Below, piece after piece: positions 1 through 8,848 of a stretch of 20,038 nucleotides of DNA. The stretch comes from Lachnospiraceae bacterium UBA6998. GTDB taxonomy: Bacteria > Bacillota > Clostridia > Lachnospirales > Lachnospiraceae. The notes beneath the pieces are model-generated. The model did no database searches. It was given only the letters and a program-made list of their open reading frames with translations, and was not told the origin of the DNA. Each line of letters starts with the position of its first letter. The stretch's first letter is position 1. Location: contig DJXS01000075.1 of NCBI GenBank assembly GCA_002448395.1, positions 1 to 20,038 of the forward strand, given 5' to 3'. The position numbers and the translations under genes were made by a program.

Positions 1-1083
1 GTCGGGCTTCCGAATGTAGGAAAGAGCACATTGTTCAACGCACTTACGAAGGCGGGGGCGGAATCGGCCAATTACCCTTTCTGCACCATTGATCCCAATG
101 TGGGGATCGTTGCTGTGCCGGATGAAAGGATCCGCCTTTTGGGCGAGATGTATCACTCCAAAAAAGTGACGCCGGCTGTTATCGAGTTCGTGGATATAGC
201 GGGCCTTGTCAAGGGAGCGTCCAAGGGCGAGGGTCTTGGCAACCAGTTCCTTGCCAATATCAGGGAAGTGGATGCGATCGTTCACGTTGTGCGATGCTTC
301 GAGGACGGCAATGTCATTCATGTGGACGGCAGTGTCGATCCCCTGCGCGATATCGAGACGATCAATCTTGAACTGATCTTTGCCGACCTCGAGGTCCTGG
401 AACGCCGCATTTCCAAGGTGGCGCGCACTGCCAAGATGGACAAGGAAGCCGGTAAGGAAATGACATTCCTTAAAAAGCTCAAGGAGCATCTTGAGAGCGG
501 AAAGCCCGCTTCCCTCCTTGAGGACCTCACAGAGGACGAAGAGAAGTGGATGCAGACCTACAATCTTCTTACAGACAAGCCTGTGATCTACGCGGCGAAT
601 GTCTCCGAAGACGATCTTGCGGATGACGGAGCAAGCAACGAAGGTGTTCAGAAGGTTCGCGAGTACGCGGCGCAGACAGGAAGCGAAGTATTTGTGATCT
701 GCGCGAGCATAGAAGCGGAGATCGCGGAGCTCGACGATGACGAGCGCGCTATGTTCCTTGAGGATCTTGGCGTGAGCGAGGCAGGACTGGACAAGCTGAT
801 CAGCGCAAGCTACCGCACGCTGGGGCTGATGAGTTTCCTTACAGCGGGAGAGGACGAGACCAGAGCCTGGACTATTAAGATTGGAACCAAGGCGCCCCAG
901 GCAGCCGGAAAGATCCACTCTGATTTCGAGCGCGGCTTCATCAAGGCTGAGGTCGTCAACTACAAAGTCCTTCTGGAGCTCGGTTCCCTGGCGGCAGCCC
1001 GGGAGAAGGGACTTGTCGGGATCGAGGGAAAGGAATATGTCGTCAAGGACGGAGATGTGATCCTGTTCAGGTTCAACGTCTGA
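1..1083 (+). CDS. ychF: Ribosome-binding ATPase YchF (OLA1 type), 5'-partial
   Basis: The reading frame is open from base 1 and gives 360 residues to a TGA at 1081. The first visible residues, [13 protein letters not shown], are the P-loop (G1) of the Obg-like YchF family. Full-length members start roughly MKLGI before this, so about five codons lie left of the window. Other motifs seen are [20 protein letters not shown] (G3 region) and NVSE, in the place where true GTPases carry NKxD. That NxxE form is the known reason YchF/OLA1 proteins prefer ATP. The C-terminus ([27 protein letters not shown]) is the TGS domain. Family members bind the ribosome and act in translation and stress adaptation in the cytoplasm. 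A strong terminator follows 20 bases after the stop, so the gene ends its transcription unit. Identity is near certain; only the start is missing. Confidence 0.97.
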   Translation, partial: VGLPNVGKSTLFNALTKAGAESANYPFCTIDPNVGIVAVPDERIRLLGEMYHSKKVTPAVIEFVDIAGLVKGASKGEGLGNQFLANIREVDAIVHVVRCFEDGNVIHVDGSVDPLRDIETINLELIFADLEVLERRISKVARTAKMDKEAGKEMTFLKKLKEHLESGKPASLLEDLTEDEEKWMQTYNLLTDKPVIYAANVSEDDLADDGASNEGVQKVREYAAQTGSEVFVICASIEAEIAELDDDERAMFLEDLGVSEAGLDKLISASYRTLGLMSFLTAGEDETRAWTIKIGTKAPQAAGKIHSDFERGFIKAEVVNYKVLLELGSLAAAREKGLVGIEGKEYVVKDGDVILFRFNV

Positions 1084-1102
1084 GAATAATACTAATGAAT
1101 GC

Positions 1103-1136
1103 AATGCCCTGCCGGCCGGACCGGCAGGGCATTTTT
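1103..1136 (+). terminator. Rho-independent terminator of ychF
   Basis: A perfect 12-bp GC-rich stem (1104-1115 with 1121-1132) closes a 5-base loop (ccgga) and runs into five Ts (1132-1136). It starts 20 bases after the ychF stop codon and should separate ychF from lgt. Confidence 0.92.
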
Positions 1137-1384
1137 GCGTCATTTTCCGGGCGCCGGGAAAAGGCGACGGAAAAGTGTCGGAAATCACGGACAATTGTCG
1201 GATTTTACCGTTGGCGGCGGCAAAACTGTGCGGGAAATCAATATTTTGGCCCTGATTAACGGAGGACACCATAAATTGTGTCTTGTCAATGTAAAATCGC
1301 CTGCCAATGAGTAGAAAAACAGATAAAATCCGGTGCAAAATTTAGCAAAATTTAAGAATAGAAAAATCCGCTGACAGCAAAATC
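1137..1384. other. Intergenic stretch without a recognisable gene
   Basis: This is the bulk of the 355-base gap between ychF and lgt. Short open frames here run through the ychF terminator or lack a ribosome binding site and resemble nothing I know. The only pattern seen is TGTCGGA written twice, 20 bases apart (1176 and 1196). I find no convincing riboswitch or RNA gene by eye. Confidence 0.5.
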
Positions 1385-1413
1385 TTGTGCTATCATAGTA
1401 CAAGAAATATAAA
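1385..1413 (+). promoter_or_regulatory. Possible lgt promoter
   Basis: TTGTGC (1385-1390) and TATAAA (1408-1413) are 17 bases apart and lie just before the lgt ribosome binding site AAGGAG (1420-1425). The -10 element is good, the -35 element is weak (only TTG matches). An upstream terminator makes a promoter in this gap necessary, but its exact place is an inference. Confidence 0.4.
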
Positions 1414-1438
1414 ATAGCGAAGGAGTCTGGACAGAAAT

Positions 1439-2332
1439 ATGGCGGATATGATGGGAGATATGGATATAGCGTTTCCGAATCTTGGGATCTACCTGAGAAA
1501 TGTCCCCAAGACCATCATGATCGGCAATTTCGGCATCGCGCTCTACGGTATTGTGATCGGGCTGGGAATGATCCTGGGGCTGTCGCTGTCGGCAAGGGTC
1601 GCGAAGAAGACAGGACATGATCCGGATGTGATCTGGGACCTGGCAGCTCCTCTGCTCATTTTCGGCATAATGGGAGCCAGGATCTACTATGTGATCTTCA
1701 TGTGGGACTACTACAAGGACGATCCCATCCAGATCCTTAACTTGCGCGGCGGCGGACTGGCTATTTACGGCGGTATCATTGCCGGCGTGCTCACGCTTTA
1801 TATCTACTGTAAGATCAAGAAACAGAAATTCCCGCTGATTCTCGACTTTGTGATGTATGGATTGCTGGTCGGGCAGATTATGGGAAGATGGGGGAACTTC
1901 TTCAACCGGGAAGTTTTCGGAGAATATACGAACAACCTTCTGGCCATGAGGATTCCGGTGAGCATGGTGAGAGAGCAGGACATCTCCGCTTCGATCGCCG
2001 CTCACATGGCTGAGGGAACCAATTATATACAGGTGCATCCCACATTTCTCTACGAGGGAATGTGGAATCTGGCGATCCTGATCTTTCTGCTGCTCTACCT
2101 TGAGCACAAGAAGTTTGACGGAGAGATTGCCCTTCTGTATTTTGCCGGTTACGGGATCGGAAGAGCCCTGATCGAATCGATCAGGACCGACCAGCTCTAC
2201 ATACCGGGGACGCAGATCCCGGTTTCTATGGTGTTGGGGCTGGTAATGGCAGCTGCCGCGATCAGTGCGGAACTGATCATCCGATTCAGGATCGCAAACA
2301 GTGAGAAGGCCGGAACGGACAGCGCGAAGTGA
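1439..2332 (+). CDS. lgt: Prolipoprotein diacylglyceryl transferase Lgt
   Basis: The 297-residue membrane protein carries the Lgt signature GRWGNFFNREVFG at residues 149-161, with the family's conserved Arg (150) and Asn (153), plus GARIYYV (79-85), GGGLAIYGGIIAG (104-116), HPTFLYEGMWNL and GRALIESIRTDQLY. Lgt transfers diacylglycerol from phosphatidylglycerol to the lipobox cysteine of prelipoproteins in the cytoplasmic membrane. In E. coli an essential His sits in the HGG motif; here residue 110 is Tyr (YGG), a variant I believe is common in Firmicutes. The start is ATG 1439 with AAGGAG 13 bases upstream, a slightly long spacing. ATG codons three and eight codons in are less likely alternatives. 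The gene stands alone between the ychF terminator and the mraZ promoter. Confidence 0.96.
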   Translation: MADMMGDMDIAFPNLGIYLRNVPKTIMIGNFGIALYGIVIGLGMILGLSLSARVAKKTGHDPDVIWDLAAPLLIFGIMGARIYYVIFMWDYYKDDPIQILNLRGGGLAIYGGIIAGVLTLYIYCKIKKQKFPLILDFVMYGLLVGQIMGRWGNFFNREVFGEYTNNLLAMRIPVSMVREQDISASIAAHMAEGTNYIQVHPTFLYEGMWNLAILIFLLLYLEHKKFDGEIALLYFAGYGIGRALIESIRTDQLYIPGTQIPVSMVLGLVMAAAAISAELIIRFRIANSEKAGTDSAK

Positions 2333-2460
2333 CTTTCGGTGCTCCGGGAAGGCGGTGAGAGAACGGATAAGATCCCTCGGCGGGAAGAGCTGCAGGGAAT
2401 TTTGTGAATGGGGCTGAAAGGTACCCTCTGTTTTGTGTACGCTTTATTTTCCCCGAGCTA

Positions 2461-2489
2461 TTGAAAAAGGGCAGGGCGCTTGGTATTAT
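2461..2489 (+). promoter_or_regulatory. Promoter of the dcw operon (Pmra)
   Basis: TTGAAA (2461-2466) and TATTAT (2484-2489) are 17 bases apart, each matching five of six consensus positions. Transcription should start near 2496, just before the MraZ-type boxes and the mraZ ribosome binding site. An upstream in-frame start at 2480 lies inside this promoter and so cannot be the translation start. Confidence 0.82.
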
Positions 2490-2497
2490 TGTGTAAT

Positions 2498-2523
2498 AAA
2501 GTGGTGCAAAGTGGAGGGAAGTG
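2498..2523 (+). promoter_or_regulatory. MraZ operator: three AAAGTG-type boxes
   Basis: AAAGTGG at 2498, AAAGTGG at 2508 and GAAGTG at 2518 repeat with an exact 10-bp period, one helical turn. MraZ is known to bind direct repeats ahead of its own gene, TGGGN repeats in E. coli and AAAGTG[T/G] repeats in Mollicutes. The boxes begin about two bases after the predicted transcription start and cover the mraZ ribosome binding site (GGAGG, 2513-2517). Bound MraZ could therefore block transcription of the whole dcw cluster. Confidence 0.8.
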
Positions 2524-2527
2524 CAAC

Positions 2528-2959
2528 ATGTTCATGGGAGAATACAGTCATTCTCTTGACGGCAAAGGGAGACTGATCATTCCGTCCAAGTTCAGAGAGG
2601 CCTTAGGGGACAGGTTCGTGATCACGCGAAGCCTGGATCCCTGTCTGTGCATTTATACAATAGAGGACTGGGAGAAGTTTGTTTCCCGCCTGAACAGCCT
2701 CCCCTACAATGTTAAGAAACAGAGACAGCTGGTGCGTTTCTTCCTCTCGGGAGCCAATGAGGCGGAACCTGACAAGCAGGGACGCGTCCTGATCCCGGGA
2801 AACCTCAGGGAAGCTGCGGGGATCGATAAGGATGTCGTGCTTGTGGGAGTGGGTTCCAGGATCGAGATCTGGAGCCGCGGATCCTGGGAAGAGAATATGT
2901 CCAGCGATGAGATCAACGATATAGCAGAAGAGATGCTGGGGAACGGATTTGAAATTTGA
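2528..2959 (+). CDS. mraZ: Transcriptional regulator MraZ
   Basis: MraZ is a DNA-binding regulator of the dcw cluster and is usually the first gene of it, as here. The 143 residues hold the two tandem SpoVT/AbrB-like halves, marked by [13 protein letters not shown] (residues 11-23) and [13 protein letters not shown] (82-94). I choose ATG 2528 ([15 protein letters not shown]) because it matches the family N-terminus and length and has GGAGG at 2513-2517. A longer frame from 2480 would begin inside the promoter. The gene overlaps rsmH by 11 bases, so translation is probably coupled. Three AAAGTG-type boxes immediately upstream are its likely own operator. Confidence 0.96.
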   Translation: MFMGEYSHSLDGKGRLIIPSKFREALGDRFVITRSLDPCLCIYTIEDWEKFVSRLNSLPYNVKKQRQLVRFFLSGANEAEPDKQGRVLIPGNLREAAGIDKDVVLVGVGSRIEIWSRGSWEENMSSDEINDIAEEMLGNGFEI

Positions 2960-3884
2960 ACACACATCGGTACTTCTGGAAGAAGTCCTGGATAATCTGG
3001 CGATCAGGCCGGACGGAATATATGTAGACGGAACCCTCGGAGGCGGAGGGCACTCTTACCACATTCTGGAGAGGCTCACGTCCGGAGGAAGGCTGATCGG
3101 CATCGATCAGGATACGGACGCCATTCGGGCTGCAGGAGAGAGGCTCAGCTGCTTCGGGGACCAGGTGACGATCGTACATGACAACTATGAGCATATTAAA
3201 GAGGTGCTCGAGGATCTGTCCATCAAGGCTGTGGACGGGATTCTCCTGGATCTGGGCGTATCCTCCTACCAGCTGGACAATCCTGAGAGAGGATTCACGT
3301 ACAGGACAGACGCGCCTCTCGATATGAGAATGGATCAGAGCAGCTCACTCACTGCCAGGGAGATCGTCAATACCTGGCCGCAGGAGGAGATCGCAAGGAT
3401 CCTCAGAGAATACGGCGAAGAGCGGTGTGCCGGAAGGATCGCCGCGAATATTGTCCGCAGGCGGGAAAAGAGTCCCCTTGAGACTACGGGCGACCTGAGT
3501 GAAGTGGTCAGGGCATCGATTCCCGCGAAGATGAGGGAGAAGGGCGGCAATCCTGACAAGAGGACATTTCAGGCGATCCGCATTGCATGCAACAGGGAAC
3601 TGGATGTGCTCAGGGACTCTCTGGATACGATGATCGACCTTTTAGAGCCGGGCGGAAGGCTTTGCGTGATCACTTTCCACTCGCTGGAGGACCGCATTGT
3701 CAAGAACGCGTTTAAGAGAAATGAAAAGCCCTGTATCTGCCCGCCGGAGTTTCCGGTGTGTGTATGCGGCAGGGAATCGAAGGGAAGAGTAGTCACCCGC
3801 AAGGCAATCGCGCCGGGTGCGGAAGAGTTAAAGGTGAACAGACGCTCAGCGAGCGCGAAGCTGCGCGTATTTGAGAAGAAATAG
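2949..3884 (+). CDS. rsmH: 16S rRNA (cytosine-1402-N4)-methyltransferase RsmH (MraW)
   Basis: The 311-residue protein has the SAM-binding loop GTLGGGGHS (residues 28-36), the acidic GIDQD (51-55) and the catalytic-region motif [10 protein letters not shown] (101-110), followed by [18 protein letters not shown]. It also has the late LEDRIVK motif and a cysteine cluster [12 protein letters not shown], often seen in Firmicutes RsmH. The enzyme methylates N4 of C1402 in the 16S rRNA decoding centre. The start is TTG 2949, inside the end of mraZ, preceded by GGGGA at 2939-2943; there is no nearby ATG, and [14 protein letters not shown] fits the family N-terminus. The 11-base overlap implies translational coupling with mraZ. 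Confidence 0.96.
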   Translation: MKFEHTSVLLEEVLDNLAIRPDGIYVDGTLGGGGHSYHILERLTSGGRLIGIDQDTDAIRAAGERLSCFGDQVTIVHDNYEHIKEVLEDLSIKAVDGILLDLGVSSYQLDNPERGFTYRTDAPLDMRMDQSSSLTAREIVNTWPQEEIARILREYGEERCAGRIAANIVRRREKSPLETTGDLSEVVRASIPAKMREKGGNPDKRTFQAIRIACNRELDVLRDSLDTMIDLLEPGGRLCVITFHSLEDRIVKNAFKRNEKPCICPPEFPVCVCGRESKGRVVTRKAIAPGAEELKVNRRSASAKLRVFEKK

Positions 3885-3928
3885 TAAGACAGTACGGAAG
3901 TGACGAAGGTAATCTTTGGGAGGCGGAC

Positions 3929-4459
3929 ATGGTCAGAGCTACACGGGGATCAAACCGTAATAGAAAAAAGAACAGACAGAGCGACAGTATATATCACGGC
4001 ACTTTTGCCGGCAACAGGCAGTCCTTTATCAACGGTACAGCTGCTCCGGATGATTTCTGGTCGGAGACCTCCCAGGAGGAAGTCCACAGGAGCAAAGCCG
4101 ACCTGAGAATGGTCGCCCGCAGGAGCCGGGAGCATGCCATGCAGATGAATCTCAGGTATGCAGCGTTTCTTGCTTCGCTCGTGGTAGTGCTCACTCTGTG
4201 CCTTGTCGGTTATATCAAGCTGAAGGCTGACATATCCGACACGAACAAGCAGATCTCTTCGCTGGAATCCCAGCTCACCGAGCTTCGGGCTTCCAACAAT
4301 GAAGTCTACAACCAGATCGTCGGAAATGTGGACCTTGAAGAGATCAGGAGAATTGCGATCGAGGAATTTGGAATGAAGTATGCCAATCAGGACCAGATTG
4401 TGGTATACTCTGAGACCAAAGGCGACATGGTCCATCAGATCGCCGACTTGGATAACTGA
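3929..4459 (+). CDS. ftsL: FtsL/DivIC-like cell division protein
   Basis: The 176-residue bitopic membrane protein has a basic, polar cytoplasmic N-terminus of about 75 residues. One membrane helix follows (about 77-95, AAFLASLVVVLTLCLVGYI), then a coiled coil (about 98-128), then VDLEEIRRIAIEEFGMKYANQDQIVVY, the usual FtsL/DivIC ending. Such proteins form a complex with FtsQ/DivIB and stabilise it at the septum, helping to activate FtsW and its partner PBP. ATG 3929 has GGGAGG seven bases upstream. Position between rsmH and the PBP gene is the classical ftsL place. Sequence conservation is low in this family, so the assignment rests on topology, C-terminal motif and order. The N-terminal extension is longer than in E. 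coli or Bacillus FtsL. Confidence 0.85.
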   Translation: MVRATRGSNRNRKKNRQSDSIYHGTFAGNRQSFINGTAAPDDFWSETSQEEVHRSKADLRMVARRSREHAMQMNLRYAAFLASLVVVLTLCLVGYIKLKADISDTNKQISSLESQLTELRASNNEVYNQIVGNVDLEEIRRIAIEEFGMKYANQDQIVVYSETKGDMVHQIADLDN

Positions 4460-4461
4460 GC

Positions 4462-4479
4462 GGGCAGCAGGTACTGCCC
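4462..4479 (+). other. Small intercistronic hairpin before the PBP gene
   Basis: GGGCAG (4462-4467) and CTGCCC (4474-4479) pair around a 6-base loop, three bases after the ftsL stop. No T-run follows, so it is not a standard terminator. It may protect or process the mRNA, but that is a guess. Confidence 0.35.
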
Positions 4480-4509
4480 CGTGACCTTTTACGGATTGAA
4501 GGAAACAAA

Positions 4510-6552
4510 GTGAGAAAGAACAGAGTAGTAGATGGAAAGAATACTCGCGGAGGAATAAAACGATTCACTATTAGTATGCAGAGAAAGCTGGTAGTACTAT
4601 TAGCCATAGTACTGCTGGCTTTCATCGGATTAGGGGTAAAACTGTTCCTTGTCAACAGGGACAACGGACAGGCTTACTCTATGCAGGTCCTTTCCCAGCA
4701 GGCATATGCGAATCAGATCATTCCGTTCAAGAGGGGAAAGATCCTGGACTGCAATGGGACGGTTCTTGCTGACAGCCAGCTGGTCTATAACGTGATCGTG
4801 GATTCGAAGGCGATCCTGGAGAAGGATATCTATATGGAGCCTACTCTGGACGCGCTCGAGAAACTGGGCGTCAACAGAAGCAGGATCAGAGAGTACATCA
4901 CGAACCACGCCTCCTCGCAGTATTATATCGCGCTGAAGAATCTCAGCTATCAGGACAGGAAGGATTACCTCGATGAAGTTGAGAAGGGCATTGCCGCGGA
5001 AAAGAAGGCGAATGTTCCCGCTGCTCAGAGGGTATACAGCAATATTAAGGGGATCTGGTTCGAGAGCGGCTATTCGAGGATCTATCCTCATAATGAGCTT
5101 GCCTGCGATGTCCTTGGCTTTTCGGGAAGCGGAAATATCGGAACCGGCGGTCTTGAAGAGTATTACAACGACACTCTTAACGGCACGATCGGCAGAAAAT
5201 ACGGATACCTCGATGATGCGCTCAATATTGAAGAGACAATGATCGAGGCGAAGGACGGAAACAATCTCATCCTGACTCTGGACGCGAACATTCAGAGTAT
5301 TGTCCAGAAATATCTGCAGAAGCACAACGATGAATACAGGAGCCTCGAGCATGAGGGCCTGGGCAGCAATAATGTCGGCTGCATTGTCATGGACGTCAAC
5401 AGCGGCGAGATCCTGGCAATGGCAGGCACGCCATTTTTTGACCTGAACCACCCGTCTGACCTGGCGGCCCTGTGGGGAATGCCCAAGCTGGATGCGAATG
5501 ACGAGCCGACGGACGCTTATCTTACCTATAAAGATATCCTGCTGATGTCGGAGGAGGATAAACCGAGATATCTGAACGCGCTGTGGAGAAATTTCTGCAT
5601 CAGCGAGTATTATGAACCGGGATCCACGGCAAAGCCGTTCACGGTCGCAATGGGACTTGACACCGGAGCCGTGAGCCCGGATGATATGTATTTCTGCGGC
5701 GGCTACCTGATGATCGACGGCTTCAAGATCAAATGCCACAACGTAGACGGTGACGGATGGTTTACAGTGGGCCAGGCAGTGGAGTGGTCCTGCAACGTAT
5801 GCCTGATGCAGATGGCAGAGAAGATCGGCAAGGAGTTCTTCACCAAGTTCCAGAATGTGTACAATTTCGGCCTCAGGACCGGGATCGATCTGGCTGATGA
5901 AGCGAGAACAGACCAGTTTGTCTCTGATTCCACGATGACGGACTCCATGCTCGCGACGAACTCATTCGGGCAGAACTTCGACTGCACCATGATCCAGCTG
6001 GCGGCAGGTTTCTGCTCCCTGATCAACGGCGGCAATTACTATGAACCTCATGTCGTAAAGAAGATCACCAGCCCGTCGGGTGTGACCCTTAAGACGATCG
6101 AACCGAGAGTTTTAAAGAAAACTGTCTCGGAATCGACGAGTGAACTGATCAGAGAATATACGATCCAGGTAGTTGAGGGGCACAACGGAACGGGATTTTC
6201 CGCAAGGCCCGCAGGATACAGGATCGGCGGCAAGACAGGTACCGCGGAGACACTTCCCCGTGATAACGGCGAATACGTAGTCTCCTTTATCGGATACGCG
6301 CCGGCGGAAGACCCGCAGATCGCGTGCTATGTCGTTGTGGACAGACCTAACGTAGACGGGCAGGATGACCCTACTTTCGCGACGGAGATCGTCAGAAATA
6401 TCCTCACGGAAGTGCTCCCTTACATGGGAATCTATATGTCGGAGCCTGTCACTGACGCAGAGAGAGAAGAACTCGAAGAATGGGGCCTTGAGGTCACATA
6501 TACGGGAGACGAGCCCTCGGATAAGTGGGATCTGGGCGAACCATACCAGTAA
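4510..6552 (+). CDS. Class B penicillin-binding protein (FtsI/SpoVD type)
   Basis: This is a septal peptidoglycan transpeptidase. The 680 residues comprise a short basic cytoplasmic tail, one membrane anchor (about 26-48), a PBP dimerisation/pedestal domain and the transpeptidase domain. All three active-site motifs are visible: STAK (372-375, catalytic Ser 372), SCN (427-429) and KTGTAET (575-581). I see no C-terminal PASTA repeat of the kind in Pbp2x or SpoVD; the tail after residue 640 is short and acidic. The start is GTG 4510 with AAGGAAA at 4499-4505. It lies between ftsL and mraY and just upstream of the SEDS gene ftsW, the normal partner of FtsI-type PBPs in septal synthesis. Whether it serves vegetative division (ftsI/pbpB) or sporulation (spoVD) cannot be told from sequence alone. 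Confidence 0.94.
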   Translation: MRKNRVVDGKNTRGGIKRFTISMQRKLVVLLAIVLLAFIGLGVKLFLVNRDNGQAYSMQVLSQQAYANQIIPFKRGKILDCNGTVLADSQLVYNVIVDSKAILEKDIYMEPTLDALEKLGVNRSRIREYITNHASSQYYIALKNLSYQDRKDYLDEVEKGIAAEKKANVPAAQRVYSNIKGIWFESGYSRIYPHNELACDVLGFSGSGNIGTGGLEEYYNDTLNGTIGRKYGYLDDALNIEETMIEAKDGNNLILTLDANIQSIVQKYLQKHNDEYRSLEHEGLGSNNVGCIVMDVNSGEILAMAGTPFFDLNHPSDLAALWGMPKLDANDEPTDAYLTYKDILLMSEEDKPRYLNALWRNFCISEYYEPGSTAKPFTVAMGLDTGAVSPDDMYFCGGYLMIDGFKIKCHNVDGDGWFTVGQAVEWSCNVCLMQMAEKIGKEFFTKFQNVYNFGLRTGIDLADEARTDQFVSDSTMTDSMLATNSFGQNFDCTMIQLAAGFCSLINGGNYYEPHVVKKITSPSGVTLKTIEPRVLKKTVSESTSELIREYTIQVVEGHNGTGFSARPAGYRIGGKTGTAETLPRDNGEYVVSFIGYAPAEDPQIACYVVVDRPNVDGQDDPTFATEIVRNILTEVLPYMGIYMSEPVTDAEREELEEWGLEVTYTGDEPSDKWDLGEPYQ

Positions 6553-6591
6553 AAAGGTGCCGGATTCTTATAAGGAAGGAAAAACGAAATT

Positions 6592-7581
6592 ATGCGCAGC
6601 GGAATGATTTTTATCAATATTGTTGCACCTCTGCTTGTAGGATTTGCGGTGAGCGCGATCTCGGGAAGATATCTCATCCCGTTTCTGCGCAAGGTCAAGG
6701 CCGGACAGACGGAGAGAACGGACGGGCCTCAGAGCCATCTTAGCAAGACCGGCACGCCGAATATGGGCGGGATCATGATCCTGCTGGGGCTTGCGGCGGC
6801 CTGTATAACTGCCTGTTTTCTGCCGGGTGTCGGAGGCTCCGAAGTGATCCCGGTCCTGATCCTTGCGGTAGGTTTTGGCCTGGTCGGATTTATTGACGAC
6901 TATCTCAAAGTGGTGAAGAAAAAGTCGGACGGTCTGAGCGCCAAACAGAAGATGGCGCTTCAGATCGTGATCGCGCTTTTATTCGCGCTCTATATCACTA
7001 AGATCAATGCGATCCCGCTAACAATGAAGGTGCCGTTTGTGCCCGGTCTTTATCTTGACCTCAAATTGCTCAACATTCCGGCCTTTCTGTTCATTTCCGT
7101 GGCTACTGTCAACGGAACGAACTTCACGGACGGAGTTGACGGACTTGCCAGCTGCGTCACGGTTGCGACAGCATTGTTCTTTACTATTGCCGCGGCTTTT
7201 GCCGGTTCCGGGTCAGCAGCGGCCGGCGGCGCGATGATCGGCGCGCTCCTGGGATTTCTGATCTACAACGCGAACCCCGCGAAGGTCTTTATGGGAGACA
7301 CAGGGTCACTGGCGCTGGGAGGATTTGTCACCGCGATGGCTTACCTGCTGCAGCTGCCGCTCTTTATCCCGATCGTCGGATTCATTTATTTTATCGAAGT
7401 GCTGTCTGTGATCATTCAGGTCGCGTATTTTAAGAAGACACACGGGAAGAGGATCTTCCGCATGGCACCCATTCATCATCATTTTGAGCTGGGAGGATGG
7501 TCTGAGGTAAAAGTGGTCGCCATCTTTACAATAGTGACGGTTATTCTGAGTGCAGCCGCACTTCTGGGTATATGGGCCTAA
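6592..7581 (+). CDS. mraY: Phospho-N-acetylmuramoyl-pentapeptide transferase MraY
   Basis: MraY joins UDP-MurNAc-pentapeptide to undecaprenyl phosphate, making lipid I on the inner face of the membrane. The 329-residue multi-pass protein shows SHLSKTGTPNMGG (48-60), the metal-binding FIDDYLK with Asp 102 and Asp 103, NFTDGVDGL (177-185), NPAKVFMGDTGS with Asp 236, and the histidine motif APIHHHFE (292-299). ATG 6592 is preceded by GGAAGGA 11 bases upstream. The gene follows the PBP gene by 39 bases in the same operon. The murD or murG gene usually found next to mraY is absent here. Identification is secure. Confidence 0.97.
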   Translation: MRSGMIFINIVAPLLVGFAVSAISGRYLIPFLRKVKAGQTERTDGPQSHLSKTGTPNMGGIMILLGLAAACITACFLPGVGGSEVIPVLILAVGFGLVGFIDDYLKVVKKKSDGLSAKQKMALQIVIALLFALYITKINAIPLTMKVPFVPGLYLDLKLLNIPAFLFISVATVNGTNFTDGVDGLASCVTVATALFFTIAAAFAGSGSAAAGGAMIGALLGFLIYNANPAKVFMGDTGSLALGGFVTAMAYLLQLPLFIPIVGFIYFIEVLSVIIQVAYFKKTHGKRIFRMAPIHHHFELGGWSEVKVVAIFTIVTVILSAAALLGIWA

Positions 7582-7618
7582 ATTTATGTGGTCAAAATAG
7601 AGAAAGCGCTGTATTATA

Positions 7619-8818
7619 ATGGTTGGATTTTTTACTCGTATACAAGACACGATAAGAAAAAGATTTGGTAGGAGAAGAGGACTGCTTGATTACAGTCTTC
7701 TTTTCATTGTCCTTTTTCTTCTGGCTTTCGGACTGGTCATGCTCTACTCGGCGAGCTCTTATGAAGCGAGCGTCGATCACGGCGACTCTGCCTTTTACCT
7801 GAAGAGGCAGCTGGTATTTACGATCTTCGGACTGGTCCTTATGACCTGGGTCTCGTCGGTGCCCTACACGATGTGGAAAAAGCTTTCCGTGCTGGCCTAT
7901 TTTGTCTCGATCGGCCTGATCCTTTTGGTCATCCCGTTCGGCATGGAGGTAAACGGAGCCAAGAGATGGATCCGAATACCGGGACTTCCCATGCAGCTGC
8001 AGCCGGCGGAGGTGGCGAAGATCGGCGTTATCATCTTCACCGCCATGCTGATCGAACGGCTGGGTAGAAAGAATCTGCGGACGCTGAGGGGATTCATCTT
8101 TACTATGATCCCGGGCACTGTGGTCGCGATCATGCTGTGGAGGATCACGGACAACCTGAGTTCCGCGATCATTGTTGTCGCGATTGTTTATGGAATGTGC
8201 TTTGTCGCTGCTCCGGACTACCTCAAATACTTTGTATTGGGAGCGCTGGTCATAGTGCTGGCGGGAGTACTGGTAGTAGTGATCGTTAATACTTCGGATA
8301 CGAACTCCCTCGGATTCAGAGGAGAGAGAATCCTGGCATGGCTGGATCCGCAGGCATACGCCAGCGGAAAGGGATACCAGACGATACAGGCGCTGTATGC
8401 GATCGGCTCGGGAGGGATCTTCGGAAAAGGACTCGGTCAAAGTATGCAGAAATTGGGATTTATTCCCGAGGCGCAGAATGATATGATCTTTTCGATCATC
8501 TGTGAGGAACTGGGGCTCTTCGGCGCGATCAGCATCATGCTCATGTTCGTGCTGCTGCTCTGGAGGTTCATGGTGATCGCGAACAGCTCGGATGATTTCT
8601 ATGGAGGCATGCTGGTCGTCGGCGTGATCACCCATATTTCCGTGCAGGTGATCCTCAATATCGCGGTTGTTACCAACTCGATCCCTAATACGGGCGTAAC
8701 ACTTCCCTTTATCAGTTACGGAGGATCGTCCGTCTTCTTTCTGCTCAGTGAGATCGGAATCGTCCTGAGCGTCGCGAGAGGGCTGCGGGACGAGGAACTG
8801 CGGCGGATGGAAAGCTGA
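7619..8818 (+). CDS. ftsW: SEDS-family peptidoglycan glycosyltransferase FtsW
   Basis: FtsW polymerises lipid II into septal glycan strands together with a class B PBP. The 399-residue polytopic protein has the SEDS hallmarks: DYSLLFIVLFLLAFGLVMLYS at the first helix, GAKRWIRIPGLPMQLQPAEVAK (114-135), GYQTIQALYAIGSGG, FIPEAQNDMIFSIICEELG (with the conserved acidic residue in QND) and NTGVTLPFISYGGSS. FtsW rather than RodA or SpoVE is chosen from its place between mraY and ftsQ, but SpoVE is possible. ATG 7619 lacks a clear ribosome binding site and is preceded by an AT-rich TATTATAAT; no better in-frame start was found. A short Arg/Lys-rich N-terminal tail precedes the first helix. Confidence 0.92.
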   Translation: MVGFFTRIQDTIRKRFGRRRGLLDYSLLFIVLFLLAFGLVMLYSASSYEASVDHGDSAFYLKRQLVFTIFGLVLMTWVSSVPYTMWKKLSVLAYFVSIGLILLVIPFGMEVNGAKRWIRIPGLPMQLQPAEVAKIGVIIFTAMLIERLGRKNLRTLRGFIFTMIPGTVVAIMLWRITDNLSSAIIVVAIVYGMCFVAAPDYLKYFVLGALVIVLAGVLVVVIVNTSDTNSLGFRGERILAWLDPQAYASGKGYQTIQALYAIGSGGIFGKGLGQSMQKLGFIPEAQNDMIFSIICEELGLFGAISIMLMFVLLLWRFMVIANSSDDFYGGMLVVGVITHISVQVILNIAVVTNSIPNTGVTLPFISYGGSSVFFLLSEIGIVLSVARGLRDEELRRMES

Positions 8819-8848
8819 AAAGAAATTAGATTATAATCTCGGAGGACT

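Noticed and set aside
1099..1403. Short open frames on both strands between ychF and lgt
   Set aside because: They run through the ychF terminator or the lgt promoter region, have no ribosome binding site, and their composition does not resemble a protein.
2480..2527. Longer mraZ start
   Set aside because: The codons lie inside the -10 promoter element and the MraZ boxes, and the added residues do not match the family N-terminus.
4630..5739. Long minus-strand open frame (369 codons) under the PBP gene
   Set aside because: It is a shadow of a gene with all three PBP motifs; no start signal or known family is visible.
8832..8837. TATAAT just before ftsQ as an internal promoter
   Set aside because: No acceptable -35 element lies at a workable distance and there is no extended -10.
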